64,000 nucleotides of DNA, from contig JAPMXV010000054.1 in the NCBI GenBank assembly GCA_026936335.1, forward strand, positions 62,001 through 126,000. The letters are read 5' to 3'. This stretch comes from Mantamonas sphyraenae (lineage: Eukaryota > CRuMs > Mantamonadidae). A model generated the notes under the pieces. That model saw only the letters and a program-made list of their open reading frames with translations. It was not told the origin of the DNA and searched no databases. Below are positions 29,401-44,400 of the stretch, in pieces; within the stretch, counting starts at the first letter, position 1; the number at the start of each line of letters is the position of its first letter. Made by a program: the position numbers and the translations under genes.

Positions 29401-32400
29401 CAAGACGATGCGAACACACAGCAGGGTTCACACGAGGATGTTGCAGTGGCAGCTGTGACGCAGTATGACGTGCACGAATGTGACGGAGAGGCACTGAGCA
29501 GACTGTACGAAGAAGCACGGCGCGGGGTGGTTGGCGCAACGAAGGAGATTGTGATGTGTGGATTGGGCACGGGGTATGTGGACCTTGGGAAGCGTCTGCT
29601 GTGTTGTGGAGACGCCTGGGTGATGTGTGCATGTGGAAACGGGCGTGTGACGATGTCCTACCGCGCAGAAGCTGTGGAATCTCCGCTGGAAGTGATGCGG
29701 GGTGTGCTTGTGGGACTGGGACGAGAGGCTGTGATGCCGATGTCGTCGATGCAGCAAGGGATGGTGTTTCACTCGCTGCACAGCAGTGGTTCTGGGAAGC
29801 GGGTCGAGGAAGAACCTGCTGGTACCCCGAGTGCTACGGGGTCTACAGCCATGTTGGGCAACGTGGTGGATGGCCGAGCAGAGTACGTCGAACACGGATT
29901 GCTGGAGATGGACAACCTGGACCGTGTGCATGCGTACGCAGAGGCATGGGCAGGCGCTTGTTCATCGCATGCCATGCTGCATGCAAGTGTGGAGTGGCCG
30001 TTCATGCGGATCGAGCGTCAGAGCACACTGAGAGTGGACTACGTGCGCGCTGACGGCTCCGATGTGATGAGGACGGTTGAAGCACACAAGAGCATCCCGA
30101 TGCGACTCGACTTGGCACCGCTGGTGCGATTGCTGCTGGTGTTGCACAGGGACACGGGGAAGACAACGGTCCTGGTTACATTCCACCACGCTGTGCTTGA
30201 CGGGTGGTCAAACGCTCTGCTGTTGCGGGAGATCAGTCTGCGATACATGGAGCAGTACGAAGGAAGCGTGGGTCGGGCCACAGCTATCGCAGGACACACC
30301 GACCAGTTAGAGTATGCATGGTGGCTGTGGAACTCGAGCAAGGGGGATGCGCGACGACACTTTGCAGAACGGTTGAAGGGCGGCCCGGGTGGCAGTTTGG
30401 TGATGAACGAAGTGCAGCGCGAGCCGGCGGAGGAAGCACCGACGAAAGCCGTGGAGCGGATCACTGTGAAAGCACAGCTGCCTGCGGACGGGAACGAGGC
30501 ACTGGCAGTGACAGTGAACACGCGAGTGCTTGCGGCATGGGCACTTGTGCTAAGCGAGCTGTGTGGACAACAACGAGTGACGGTTGGCATGACACTGAGT
30601 GGCCGACCCGGAAGCGTGGAGTCGACATCAAGGCTGGTTGGATTGTATGTGTGCACACTGCCACTGTGTGTGGACGTGGAACTGGGACTGGGGCTAGATG
30701 GTTACCTGGAGCGGGTGATGCGAGAACAGCAGCGCTTGCAAGAGTTCCAACACTGTGGGTTGCCGGAAGTTGCAGGGTGGTGTGGATACGGGCAGGCTGG
30801 AGAAATGTTCGACAGCGTTTCTGTGTTTGAGAACTACCCTGGGATGGATGGAGAAGGTGGGGTTGGAGAGACACTCACGGAAGAGAGTGTGCGACAACCG
30901 TTCCGTGTTCACAGTGCGACGAGTGAGGAAGTGACGAACTATCCCGTGCTGCTGGCATCGACTGTGGACAAGAGACGTGGCGTGGTGGAAGTGCACATGG
31001 AGTTTTCGAATGCAGGGGGAGGCATGGCACGTGCCGTGCGCGAACGGTTGGCGGAGCAACTGGAGGGGTACCTGCGTGTGCTGTGCAGGGTGAAGAAGGG
31101 GAAACCACAGACACAAGTGGGCCGCGTGGTGGGAAAGGGATGGACACGATCAGTTGGGATGGACGGAGTGACACGTGCACGTTCAGCGTTGTCAGGGCTG
31201 GGCGGGAGGACAGGAGAGGTGACTTTGCACGTGTGCAGCGTGAGCAAGGGTGAAGTACATCTGAGCCGTGGGATGGTGTACGCGATGGGGAGGCAGGTGG
31301 CAGCGGAGCTGACAAGCATGACAGTTGGGGCAGGACCTGGTACGGTGGTGGGAGTGTGTCTGGAAGCACAGAGTGTGTACACAGTGGCATGCTGTCTGGG
31401 AGTGTGGATGTGTGGAGCAGCAGTGCTGTGTATGGAACCGCGGAACCCGGACTCGAAGCTGGAGGCACTTGCGTTGGAGGCGCAGCCGTGTGCTGTGATC
31501 ACGACGCCGGAGCTGGCGGATGCACGGAACTTGGGCAGGTTGTGCGGCAACAGGATTGTGTGTGTGGCAACCGAAGGAGTCCAGGTAGCACGCAGGGGAG
31601 TTGGTGGCAGCTGGGATGGTGAACGACCATGTGTGCGTGTGTGTGGTGGTTTGGTGGCGTATGTGATTGCGACGAGCGGAACGACGGCCGGCAGAAGCAA
31701 GCTTGTGCCTGTGACACACCGGGCGTGGATGAATACGTGCATGGACAGTCAAGTCGGTGTGGCTGGTGTAATGGTCAGCGATGTTGACAGCGGAGCAAGG
31801 GTGTACCAGTTTGCATCTTTGCAGTTTGATGCCAGCATGTACGAGATTGGCTGTGCTCTTGCACGAGGAAGTAACCATGGGCATTTGGTGCACCAGCGCG
31901 ATGGGAAAGGACTTTTGGGTGGAATGTCGCTGCTGGACGAAAGGTGCACGTTGGCATTGATACCTCCTGTGGTGTTGACCCTGGGATGTAGGGCGCGCTT
32001 GCTTGATGAAGAAGTGGTCGTGGACACACTGGTGACGGGTGGCGAAGCATGCAGTGCAGCAGTCGTGAACGAGTGGACCCGTGTGTGTGTGGGAGAATGA
32101 TCCATGCGTACGGGCCGTCGGAGGACGCAATTGTGTCAAGCGCACTGATGGTGGAAAGCTCTGGTGTGAAAGAGGCACCAGGGATTGGCAGTGCACTTGA
32201 CGGGAAGACAGCGTTGGTTCTGGACGGACTGATGCGCCCTCGACCGACGACAGGGGTAGGCCTGCTGCACATGACGGGAGTGGGGATCGCTCACGGATAC
32301 ATGGGGCGGCCACGACTGACGGCAGAACGGTTCCTGCCGTTTGATGACGGCCTGGTGCTGTACAACACAGGAGATCTTGTGCGTGTACACTCTGCCGGGA

Positions 32401-35400
32401 CGATGGAGTTTGTGGGGAGAAAGGACTTTCAGTTGAAGGTGCGCGGACACCGAGTGGAAGCACAGGCGGTGGAGGGTGTGCTGGAAACCCACGAGCGTGT
32501 GGCACAAGCAGTGGTCCGGAAGCATGGCACGGGTCTAGTTGGATACGTTGCGTGTGTTGGGGGCGTGGACGCAAGCATGGAGATGTTGCAAGCAAGCCTG
32601 TACGAGCAACTGCGAACCGCATTGCCGCCGTATGCGGTTCCGACCAGCGTGGTTGCACTGGACGCGATGCCAAACAACGCTGAACGGTAAGATCGACCTG
32701 CGTCGTCTTCCGAACCCAGGGGACACGGGTGTGCAGCTGGTGCGAAGCGAGTATGCGGCGGCCGAGAGCGAGATGGAAGTAACGGTGGCGAAAGCATTTG
32801 GTGCTGTACTTGGGGTGGATGAGGTTGGGCTGGACGACAGCTTCTTCACGCTAGGCGGTGACAGTATTCTGAGTATGCAAGTGGTGCAGAGACTGCAACG
32901 CGAGGGGCTGCGTGTGACAAGCAGTCAGGTGTATGAGCTGCAGACGGTGCGTGCGCTGGCTAATGCCCTTCAAGACGATGCGAACACACAGCAGGGTTCA
33001 CACGAGGATGTTGCAGTGGCAGCTGTGACGCAGTATGACGTGCACGAATGTGACGGAGAGGCACTGAGCAGACTGTACGAAGAAGCACGGCGCGGGGTGG
33101 TTGGCGCAACGAAGGAGATTGTGATGTGTGGATTGGGCACGGGGTATGTGGACCTTGGGAAGCGTCTGCTGTGTTGTGGAGACGCCTGGGTGATGTGTGC
33201 ATGTGGAAGACGGGCGTGTGACGATGTCCTACCGCGCAGAAGCTGTGGAATCTCCGCTGGAAGTGATGCGGGGTGTGCTTGTGGGACTGGGACGAGAGGC
33301 TGTGATGCCGATGTCGTCGATGCAGCAAGGGATGGTGTTTCACTCGCTGCACAGCATTGGTTCTGGGAAGCGGGTCGAGGAAGAACCTGCTGGTACCCGA
33401 GTGCTACGGGTCTACAGCCATGTTGGGCAACGTGGTGGATGGCCGAGCAGAGTACGTCGAACACGGATTGCTGGAGATGGACAACCTGGACCGTGTGCAT
33501 GCGTACGCAGAGGCATGGGCAGGCGCTTGTTCATCGCATGCCATGCTGCATGCAAGTGTGGAGTGGCCGTTCATGCGGATCGAGCGTCAGAGCACACTGA
33601 GAGTGGACTACGTGCGCGCTGACGGCTCCGATGTGATGAGGACGGTTGAAGCACACAAGAGCATCCCGATGCGACTCGACTTGGCACCGCTGGTGCGATT
33701 GCTGCTGGTGTTGCACAGGGACACGGGGAAGACAACGGTCCTGGTTACATTCCACCACGCTGTGCTTGACGGGTGGTCAAACGCTCTGCTGTTGCGGGAG
33801 ATCAGTCTGCGATACATGGAGCAGTACGAAGGAAGCGTGGGTCGGGCCACAGCTATCGCAGGACACACCGACCAGTTAGAGTATGCATGGTGGCTGTGGA
33901 ACTCGAGCAAGGGGGATGCGCGACGACACTTTGCAGAACGGTTGAAGGGCGGCCCGGGTGGCAGTTTGGTGATGAACGAAGTGCAGCGCGAGCCGGCGGA
34001 GGAAGCACCGACGAAAGCCGTGGAGCGGATCACTGTGAAAGCACAGCTGCCTGCGGACGGGAACGAGGCACTGGCAGTGACAGTGAACACGCGAGTGCTT
34101 GCGGCATGGGCACTTGTGCTAAGCGAGCTGTGTGGACAACAACGAGTGACGGTTGGCATGACACTGAGTGGCCGACCCGGAAGCGTGGAGTCGACATCAA
34201 GGCTGGTTGGATTGTATGTGTGCACACTGCCACTGTGTGTGGACGTGGAACTGGGACTGGGGCTAGATGGTTACCTGGAGCGGGTGATGCGAGAACAGCA
34301 GCGCTTGCAAGAGTTCCAACACTGTGGGTTGCCGGAAGTTGCAGGGTGGTGTGGATACGGGCAGGCTGGAGAAATGTTCGACAGCGTTTCTGTGTTTGAG
34401 AACTACCCTGGGATGGATGGAGAAGGTGGGGTTGGAGAGACACTCACGGAAGAGAGTGTGCGACAACCGTTCCGTGTTCACAGTGCGACGAGTGAGGAAG
34501 TGACGAACTATCCCGTGCTGCTGGCATCGACTGTGGACAAGAGACGTGGCGTGGTGGAAGTGCACATGGAGTTTTCGAATGCAGGGGGAGGCATGGCACG
34601 TGCCGTGCGCGAACGGTTGGCGGAGCAACTGGAGGGGTACCTGCGTGTGCTGTGCAGGGTGAAGAAGGGGAAACCACAGACACAAGTGGGCCGCGTGGTG
34701 GGAAAGGGATGGACACGATCAGTTGGGATGGACGGAGTGACACGTGCACGTTCAGCGTTGTCAGGGCTGGGCGGGAGGACAGGAGAGGTGACTTTGCACG
34801 TGTGCAGCGTGAGCAAGGGTGAAGTACATCTGAGCCGTGGGATGGTGTACGCGATGGGGAGGCAGGTGGCAGCGGAGCTGACAAGCATGACAGTTGGGGC
34901 AGGACCTGGTACGGTGGTGGGAGTGTGTCTGGAAGCACAGAGTGTGTACACAGTGGCATGCTGTCTGGGAGTGTGGATGTGTGGAGCAGCAGTGCTGTGT
35001 ATGGAACCGCGGAACCCGGACTCGAAGCTGGAGGCACTTGCGTTGGAGGCGCAGCCGTGTGCTGTGATCACGACGCCGGAGCTGGCGGATGCACGGAACT
35101 TGGGCAGGTTGTGCGGCAACAGGATTGTGTGTGTGGCAACCGAAGGAGTCCAGGTAGCACGCGGGGGAGTTGGTGGCAGCTGGGATGGTGAACGACCATG
35201 TGTGCGTGTGTGTGGTGGTTTGGTGGCGTATGTGATTGCGACGAGCGGAACGACGGCCGGCAGAAGCAAGCTTGTGCCTGTGACACACCGGGCGTGGATG
35301 AATACGTGCATGGACAGTCAAGTCGGTGTGGCTGGTGTAATGGTCAGCGATGTTGACAGCGGAGTAAGGGTGTACCAGTTTGCATCTTTGCAGTTTGATG

Positions 35401-38400
35401 CCAGCATGTACGAGATTGGCTGTGCTCTTGCACGAGGAAGTAACCATGGGCATTTGGTGCACCAGCGCGATGGGGAAGGACTTTTGGGTGGAATGTCGCT
35501 GCTGGACGAAAGGTGCACGTTGGCATTGATACCTCCTGTGGTGTTGACCCTGGGATGTAGGGCGCGCTTGCTTGATGAAGAAGTGGTCGTGGACACACTG
35601 GTGACGGGTGGCGAAGCATGCAGTGCAGCAGTCGTGAACGAGTGGACCCGTGTGTGTTGGAGAATGATCCATGCGTACGGGCCGTCGGAGGACGCAATTG
35701 TGTCAAGCGCACTGATGGTGGAAAGCTCTGGTGTGAAAGAGGCACCAGGGATTGGCAGTGCACTTGACGGGAAGACAGCGTTGGTTCTGGACGGGCTGAT
35801 GCGCCCTCGACCGACGACAGGGGTAGGCCTGCTGCACATGACGGGAGTGGGGATCGCTCACGGATACATGGGGCGGCCACGACTGACGGCAGAACGGTTC
35901 CTGCCGTTTGATGACGGCCTGGTGCTGTACAACACAGGAGATCTTGTGCGTGTACACTCTGCCGGGACGATGGAGTTTGTGGGGAGAAAGGACTTTCAGC
36001 TGAAGGTGCGCGGACACCGAGTGAAGCACAGGCGGTGGAGGGTGTGCTGGAAACCCACGAGCGTGTGGCACAAGCAGTGGTCCGGAAGCATGGCACGGGT
36101 CTAGTTGGATACGTTGCGTGTGTTGGGGCGTGGACGCAAGCATGGAGATGTTGCAAGCAAGCCTGTACGAGCAACTGCGAACCGCACTGCCGCCGTATGC
36201 GGTTCCGACCAGCGTGGTTGCACTGGACGCGATGCCAACAACGCTGAACGGTAAGATCGACCTGCGTCGTCTTCCGAACCCAGGGGACACGGGTGTGCAG
36301 CTGGTGCGAAGCGAGTATGCGGCGGCCGAGAGCGAGATGGAAGTAACGGTGGCGAAAGCATTTGGTGCTGTACTTGGGGTGGATGAGGTTGGGCTGGACG
36401 ACAGCTTCTTCACGCTAGGCGGTGACAGCATTCTGAGTATGCAAGTGGTGCAGAGACTGCAACGCGAGGGGCTGCGTGTGACAAGCAGTCAGGTGTATGA
36501 GCTGCAGACGGTGCGTGCGCTGGCTAATGCCCTTCAAGACGATGCGAACACACAGCAGGGTTCACACGAGGATGTTGCAGTGGCAGCTGTGACGCAGTAT
36601 GACGTGCACGAATGTGACGGAGAGGCACTGAGCAGACTGTACGAAGAAGCACGGCGCGGGGTGGTTGGCGCAACGAAGGAGATTGTGATGTGTGGATTGG
36701 GCACGGGGTATGTGGACCTTGGGAAGCGTCTGCTGTGTTGTGGAGACGCCTGGGTGATGTGTGCATGTGGAGACGGGCGTGTGACGATGTCCTACCGCGC
36801 AGAAGCTGTGGAATCTCCGCTGGAAGTGATGCGGGGTGTGCTTGTGGGACTGGGACGAGAGGCTGTGATGCCGATGTCGTCGATGCAGCAAGGGATGGTG
36901 TTTCACTCGCTGCACAGCAGTGGCTCTGGGAAGCGGGTCGAGGAAGGACCTGCTGGTACCCCGAGTGCTACGTGGTCTACAGCCATGTTGGGCAACGTGG
37001 TGGATGGCCGAGCAGAGTACGTCGAACACGGATTGCTGGAGATGGACAACCTGGACCGTGCACATGCGTACGCAGAGGCATGGGCAGGCGCTTGTTCATC
37101 GCATGCCATGCTGCATGCAAGTGTGGAGTGGCCGTTCATGCGGATCGAGCGTCAGAGCACACTGAGAGTGGACTACGTGCGTGCTGACGGCTCCGATGTG
37201 ATGAGGACGGTTGAAGCACACAAGAGCATCCCGATGCGACTCGACTTGGCACCGCTGGTGCGATTGCTGCTGGTGTTGCACAGGGACACGGGGAAGACAA
37301 CGGTCCTGGTTACATTCCACCACGCTGTGCTTGACGGGTGGTCAAACGCTCTGCTGTTGCGGGAGATCAGTCTGCGATACATGGAGCAGTACGAAGGAAG
37401 CGTGGGTCGGGCCACAGCTATCGCAGGACACACCGACCAGTTAGAGTATGCATGGTGGCTGTGGAACTCGAGCAAGGGGGATGCGCGACGACACTTTGCA
37501 GAACGGTTGAAGGGCGGCTCGGGTGGCAGTTTGGTGATGAACGAAGTGCAGCGCGAGCCGGCGGAGGAAGCACCGACGAAAGCCGTGGAGCGGATCACTG
37601 TGAAAGCACAGCTGCCTGCGGACGGGAACGAGGCACTGGCAGTGACAGTGAACACGCGAGTGCTTGCGGCATGGGCACTTGTGCTAAGCGAGCTGTGTGG
37701 ACAACAACGAGTGACGGTTGGCATGACACTGAGTGGCCGACCCGGAAGCGTGGAGTCGACATCAAGGCTGATTGGATTGTATGTGTGCACACTGCCACTG
37801 TGTGTGGACGTGGAACTGGGACTGGGGCTAGATGGTTACCTGGAGCGGGTGATGCGAGAACAGCAGCGCTTGCAAGAGTTCCAACACTGTGGGTTGCCGG
37901 AAGTTGCAGGGTGGTGTGGATACGGGCAGGCTGGAGAAATGTTCGACAGCGTTTCTGTGTTTGAGAACTACCCTGGGATGGATGGAGAAGGTGGGGTTGG
38001 AGAGACACTCACGGAAGAGAGTGTGCGACAACCGTTCCGTGTTCACAGTGCGACGAGTGAGGAAGTGACGAACTATCCCGTGCTGCTGGCATCGACTGTG
38101 GACAAGAGACGTGGCGTGGTGGAAGTGCACATGGAGTTTTCGAATGCAGGGGGAGGCATGGCACGTGCCGTGCGCGAACGGTTGGCGGAGCAACTGGAGG
38201 GGTACCTGCGTGTGCTGTGCAGGGTGAAGAAGGGGAAACCACAGACACAAGTGGGCCGCGTGGTGGGAAAGGGATGGACACGATCAGTTGGGATGGACGG
38301 AGTGACACGTGCACGTTCAGCGTTGTCAGGGCTGGGCGGGAGGACAGGAGAGGTGACTTTGCACGTGTGCAGCGTGAGCAAGGGTGAAGTACATCTGAGC

Positions 38401-41400
38401 CGTGGGATGGTGTACGCGATGGGGAGGCAGGTGGCAGCGGAGCTGACAAGCATGACAGTTGGGGCAGGACCTGGTACGGTGGTGGGAGTGTGTCTGGAAG
38501 CACAGAGTGTGTACACAGTGGCATGCTGTCTGGGAGTGTGGATGTGTGGAGCAGCAGTGCTGTGTATGGAACCGCGTAACCCGGACTCGAAGCTGGAGGC
38601 ACTTGCGTTGGAGGCGCAGCCGTGTGCTGTGATCACGACGCCGGAGCTGGCGGATGCACGGAACTTGGGCAGGTTGTGCGGCAACAGGATTGTGTGTGTG
38701 TGGCAACCGAAGGAGTCCAGGTAGCACGCGGGGGAGTTGGTGGCAGCTGGGATGGTGAACGACCATGTGTGCGTGTGTGTGGTGGTTTGGTGGCGTATGT
38801 GATTGCGACGAGCGGAACGACGGCCGGCAGAAGCAAGCTTGTGCCTGTGACACACCGGGCGTGGATGAATACGTGCATGGACAGTCAAGTCGGTGTGGCT
38901 GGTGTAATGGTCAGCGATGTTGACAGCGGAGCAAGGGTGTACCAGTTTGCATCTTTGCAGTTTGATGCCAGCATGTACGAGATTGGCTGTGCTCTTGCAC
39001 GAGGAAGTAACCATGGGCATTTGGTGCACCAGCGCGATGGGGAAGGACTTTTGGGTGGAATGTCGCTGCTGGACGAAAGGTGCACGTTGGCATTGATACC
39101 TCCTGTGGTGTTGACCCTGGGATGTAGGGCGCGCTTGCTTTGATGAAGAAGTGGTCGTGGACACACTGGTGACGGGTGGCGAAGCATGCAGTGCAGCAGT
39201 CGTGAACGAGTGGACCCGTGTGTGTGGGAGAATGATCCATGCGTACGGGCCGTCGGAGGACGCAATTGTGTCAAGCGCACTGATGGTGGAAAGCTCTGGT
39301 GTGAAAGAGGCACCAGGGATTGGCAGTGCACTTGACGGGAAGACAGCGTTGGTTCTGGACGGACTGATGCGCCCTCGACCGACGACAGGGGTAGGCCTGC
39401 TGCACATGACGGGAGTGGGGATCGCTCACGGATACATGGGGCGGCCACGACTGACGGCAGAACGGTTCCTGCCGTTTGATGACGGCCTGGTGCTGTACAA
39501 CACAGGAGATCTTGTGCGTGTACACGCTGCCGGGACGATGGAGTTTGTGGGAGAAAGGACTTTCAGCTGAAGGTGCGCGGACACCGAGTGGAAGCACAGG
39601 CGGTGGAGGGTGTGCTGGAAACCCACGAGCGTGTGGCACAAGCAGTGGTCCGGAAGCATGGCACGGGTCTAGTTGGATACGTTGCGTGTGTTGGGGGCGT
39701 GGACGCAAGCATGGAGATGTTGCAAGCAAGCCTGTACGAGCAACTGCGAAGCGCACTGCCGCCGTATGCGGTTCCGACCAGCGTGGTTGCACTGGACGCG
39801 ATGCCAACAACGCTGAACGGTAAGATCGACCTGCGTCGTCTTCCGAACCCAGGGGACACGGGTGTGCAGCTGGTGCGAAGCGAGTATGCGGCGGCCGAGA
39901 GCGAGATGGAAGTAACGGTGGCGAAAGCATTTGGTGCTGTACTTGGGGTGGATGAGGTTGGGCTGGACGACAGCTTCTTCACGCTAGGGTGGTGACAGCA
40001 TTCTGAGTATGCAAGTGGTGCAGAGACTGCAACGCGAGGGGCTGCGTGTGACAAGCAGTCAGGTGTATGAGCTGCAGACGGTGCGTGCGCTGGCTAATGC
40101 CCTTCAAGACGATGCGAACACACAGCAGGGTTCACACGAGGATGTTGCAGTGGCAGCTGTGACGCAGTATGACGTGCACGAATGTGACGGAGAGGCACTG
40201 AGCAGACTGTACGAAGAAGCACGGCGCGGGGTGGTTGGCGCAACGAAGGAGATTGTGATGTGTGGATTGGGCACGGGGTATGTGGACCTTGGGAAGCGTC
40301 TGCTGTGTTGTGGAGACGCTTGGGTGATGTGTGCATGTGGAAACGGGCGTGTGACGATGTCCTACCGCGCAGAAGCTGTGGAATCTCCGCTGGAAGTGAT
40401 GCGGGGTGTGCTTGTGGGACTGGGACGAGAGGCTGTGATGCCGATGTCGTCGATGCAGCAAGGGATGGTGTTTCACTCGCTGCACAGCAGTGGTTCTGGG
40501 AAGCGGGTCGAGGAAGAACCTGCTGGTACCCCGAGTGCTACGTGGTCTACAGCCATGTTGGGCAACGTGGTGGATGGCCGAGCAGAGTACGTCGAACATG
40601 GATTGCTGGAGATGGACAACCTGGACCGTGCACATGCGTACGCAGAGGCATGGGCGTGCGCTTGTTCATCGCATGCCATGCTGCATGCAAGTGTGGAGTG
40701 GCCGTTCATGCGGATCGAGCGTCAGAGCACACTGAGAGTGGACTACGTGCGTGCTGACGGCTCCGATGTGATGAGGACGGTTGAAGCACACAAGAGCATC
40801 CCGATGCGACTCGACTTGGCACCGCTGGTGCGATTGCTGCTGGTGTTGCACAGGGACACGGGGAAGACTACGGTACTGGTTACATTCCACCACGCTGTGC
40901 TTGACGGGTGGTCAAACGCTCTGCTGTTGCGGGAGATCAGTCTGCGATACATGGAGCAGTACGAAGGAAGCGTGGGTCGGGCCACAGCTATCGCAGGACA
41001 CACCGACCAGTTAGAGTATGCATGGTGGCTGTGGAACTCGAGCAAGGGGGATGCGCGACGACACTTTGCAGAACGGTTGAAGGGCGCCCGGGTGGCAGTT
41101 TGGTGATGAACGAAGTGCAGCGCGAGCCGGTGGAGGAAGCACCGACGAAAGCCGTGGAGCGGATCACTGTGAAAGCACAGCTGCCTGCGGACGGGAACGA
41201 GGCACTGGCAGTGACAGTGAACACGCGAGTGCTTGCGGCATGGGCACTTGTGCTAAGCGAGCTGTGTGGACAACAACGAGTGACGGTTGGCATGACACTG
41301 AGTGGCCGACCCGGAAGCGTGGAGTCGACATCAAGGCTGATTGGATTGTATGTGTGCACACTGCCACTGTGTGTGGACGTGGAACTGGGACTGGGGCTAG

Positions 41401-44400
41401 ATGGTTACCTGGAGCGGGTGATGCGAGAACAGCAGCGCTTGCAAGAGTTCCAACACTGTGGGTTGCCGGAAGTTGCAGGGTGGTGTGGATACGGGCAGGC
41501 TGGAGAAATGTTCGACAGCGTTTCTGTGTTTGAGAACTACCCTGGGATGGATGGAGAAGGTGGGGTTGGAGAGACACTCACGGAAGAGAGTGTGCGACAA
41601 CCGTTCCGTGTTCACAGTGCGACGAGTGAGGAAGTGACGAACTATCCCGTGCTGCTGGCATCGACTGTGGACAAGAGACGTGGCGTGGTGGAAGTGCACA
41701 TGGAGTTTTCGAATGCAGGGGGAGGCATGGCACGTGCCGTGCGCGAACGGTTGGCGGAGCAACTGGAGGGGTACCTGCGTGTGCTGTGCAGGGTGAAGAA
41801 GGGGATGCCACAGACACAAGTGGGCCGCGTGGTGGGAAAGGGATGGACACGATCAGTTGGGATGGACGGAGTGACACGTGCACGTTCAGCGTTGTCAGGG
41901 CTGGGCGGGAGGACAGGAGAGGTGACTTTGCACGTGTGCAGCGTGAGCAAGGGTGAAGTACATCTGAGCCGTGGGATGGTGTACGCGATGGGGAGGCAGG
42001 TGGCAACGGAGCTGACAAGCATGACAGTTGGGGCAGGACCTGGTACGGTGGTGGGAGTGTGTCTGGAAGCACAGAGTGTGTACACAGTGGCATGCTGTCT
42101 GGGAGTGTGGATGTGTGGAGCAGCAGTGTTTGTGCATGGAACCGCGGAACCCGGACTCGAAGCTGGAGGCACTTGCGTTGGAGGCGCAGCCGTGTGCTGT
42201 GATCACGACGCCGGAGCTGGCGGATGCACGGAACTTGGGCAGGTTGTGCGGCAACAGGATTGTGTGTGTGGCAACCGAAGGAGTCCAGGTAGCACGCGGG
42301 GGAGTTGGTGGCAGCTGGGATGGTGAACGACCATGTGTGCGTGTGTGTGGTGGTTTGGTGGCGTATGTGATTGCGACGAGCGGAACGACGGCCGGCAGAA
42401 GCAAGCTTGTGCCTGTGACACACCGGGCATGGATGAATACGTGCTTCGCTTACTCGAAGTACTTGTCCACGTCAACACGTGTCGGGCAAATGTTGTCTAT
42501 GCAGTTCGACGCGAGCATGCTTGAACTGGGATGGGGCTTGATTGGAGGCAGCCAAGTGGTACATTGTGATTTGAACGATGGCTTGTTGTACGTGTTGGAG
42601 AGCTCGTGCGTTCAGGTTGCGTCCGTACCACCGGTGCTGTTGGCGAGGCACGAGTACGCGGATCTCTCGGTTGAAGGACTGCAAATGGTATCTGCAGGAG
42701 GGGAAGCTACAACGAAAGAGATGCTGCGCAAATGGGCGGGCTCCTTGGTATACATACAAGCGTACGGTCCTTCGGAAGACTCGATTGTCTCAACGATGAC
42801 TGTGTTGGGTGAATATGACACACCAAGCATCGGTAGTGCACTTGACGGGAAGACAGCGTTGGTTCTGGACGGGCTGATGCGCCCTCGACCGGCGACAGGG
42901 GTAGGCCTGCTGCACATGACGGGAGTGGGGATCGCTCACGGATACATGGGGCGGCCACGACTGACGGCAGAACGGTTCCTGCCGTTTGATGACGGCCTGG
43001 TGCTGTACAACACAGGAGATCTTGTGCGTGTACACTCTGCCGGGACGATGGAGTTTGTGGGGAGAAAGGACTTTCAGCTGAAGGTGCGCGGACACCGAGT
43101 GGAAGCACAGGCGGTGGAGGGTGTGCTGGAAACCACGAGCGTGTGGCACAAGCAGTGGTCCGGAAGCATGGCACGGGTCTAGTTGGATACGTTGCGTGTG
43201 TTGGGGGCGTGGACGCAAGCATGGAGATGTTGCAAGCAAGCCTGTACGAGCAACTGCGAACCGCATTGCCGCCGTATGCGGTTCCGACCAGCGTGGTTGC
43301 ACTGGACGCGATGCCAACAACGCTGAACGGTAAGATCGACCTGCGTCGTCTTCCGAACCAGGGGACACGGGTGTGCAGCTGGTGCGAAGCGAGTATGCGG
43401 CGGCCGAGAGCGAGATGGAAGTACGGTGGCGAAAGCATTTGGTGCTGTACTTGGGGTGGATGAGGTTGGGCTGGACGACAGCTTCTTCACGCTAGGCGGT
43501 GACAGTATTCTGAGTATGCAAGTGGTGCAGAGACTGCAACGCGAGGGGCTGCGTGTGACAAGCAGTCAGGTGTATGAGCTGCAGACGGTGCGTGCGCTGG
43601 CTAATGCCCTTCAAGACGATGCGAACACACAGCAGGGTTCACACGAGGATGTTGCAGTGGCAGCTGTGACGCAGTATGACGTGCACGAATGTGACGGAGA
43701 GGCACTGAGCAGACTGTACGAAGAAGCACGGCGCGGGGTGGTTGGCGCAACGAAGGAGATTGTGATGTGTGGATTGGGCACGGGGTATGTGGACCTTGGG
43801 AAGCGTCTGCTGTGTTGTGGAGACGCCTGGGTGATGTGTGCATGTGGAGACGGGCGTGTGACGATGTCCTACCGCGCAGAAGCTGTGGAATCTCCGCTGG
43901 AAGTGATGCGGGGTGTGCTTGTGGGACTGGGACGAGAGGCTGTGATGCCGATGTCGTCGATGCAGCAAGGGATGGTGTTTCACTCGCTGCACAGCAGTGG
44001 CTCTGGGAAGCGGGTCCAGGAAGGACCTGCTGGTACCCCGAGTGCTACGTGGTCTACAGCCATGTTGGGCAGCGTGGTGGATGGCCGAGCAGAGTACGTC
44101 GAACACGGATTGCTGGAGATGGACAACCTGGACCGTGCACATGCGTACGCAGAGGCATGGGCAGGCGCTTGTTCATCGCATGCCATGCTGCATGCAAGTG
44201 TGGAGTGGCCGTTCATGCGGATCGAGCGTCAGAGCACACTGAGAGTGGACTACGTGCGTGCTGACGGCTCCGATGTGATGAGGTCGGTTGAAGCACACAA
44301 GAGCATCCCGATGCGACTCGACTTGGCACCGCTGGTGCGATTGCTGCTGGTGTTGCACAGGGACACGGGGAAGACAACGGTCCTGGTTACATTCCACCAC

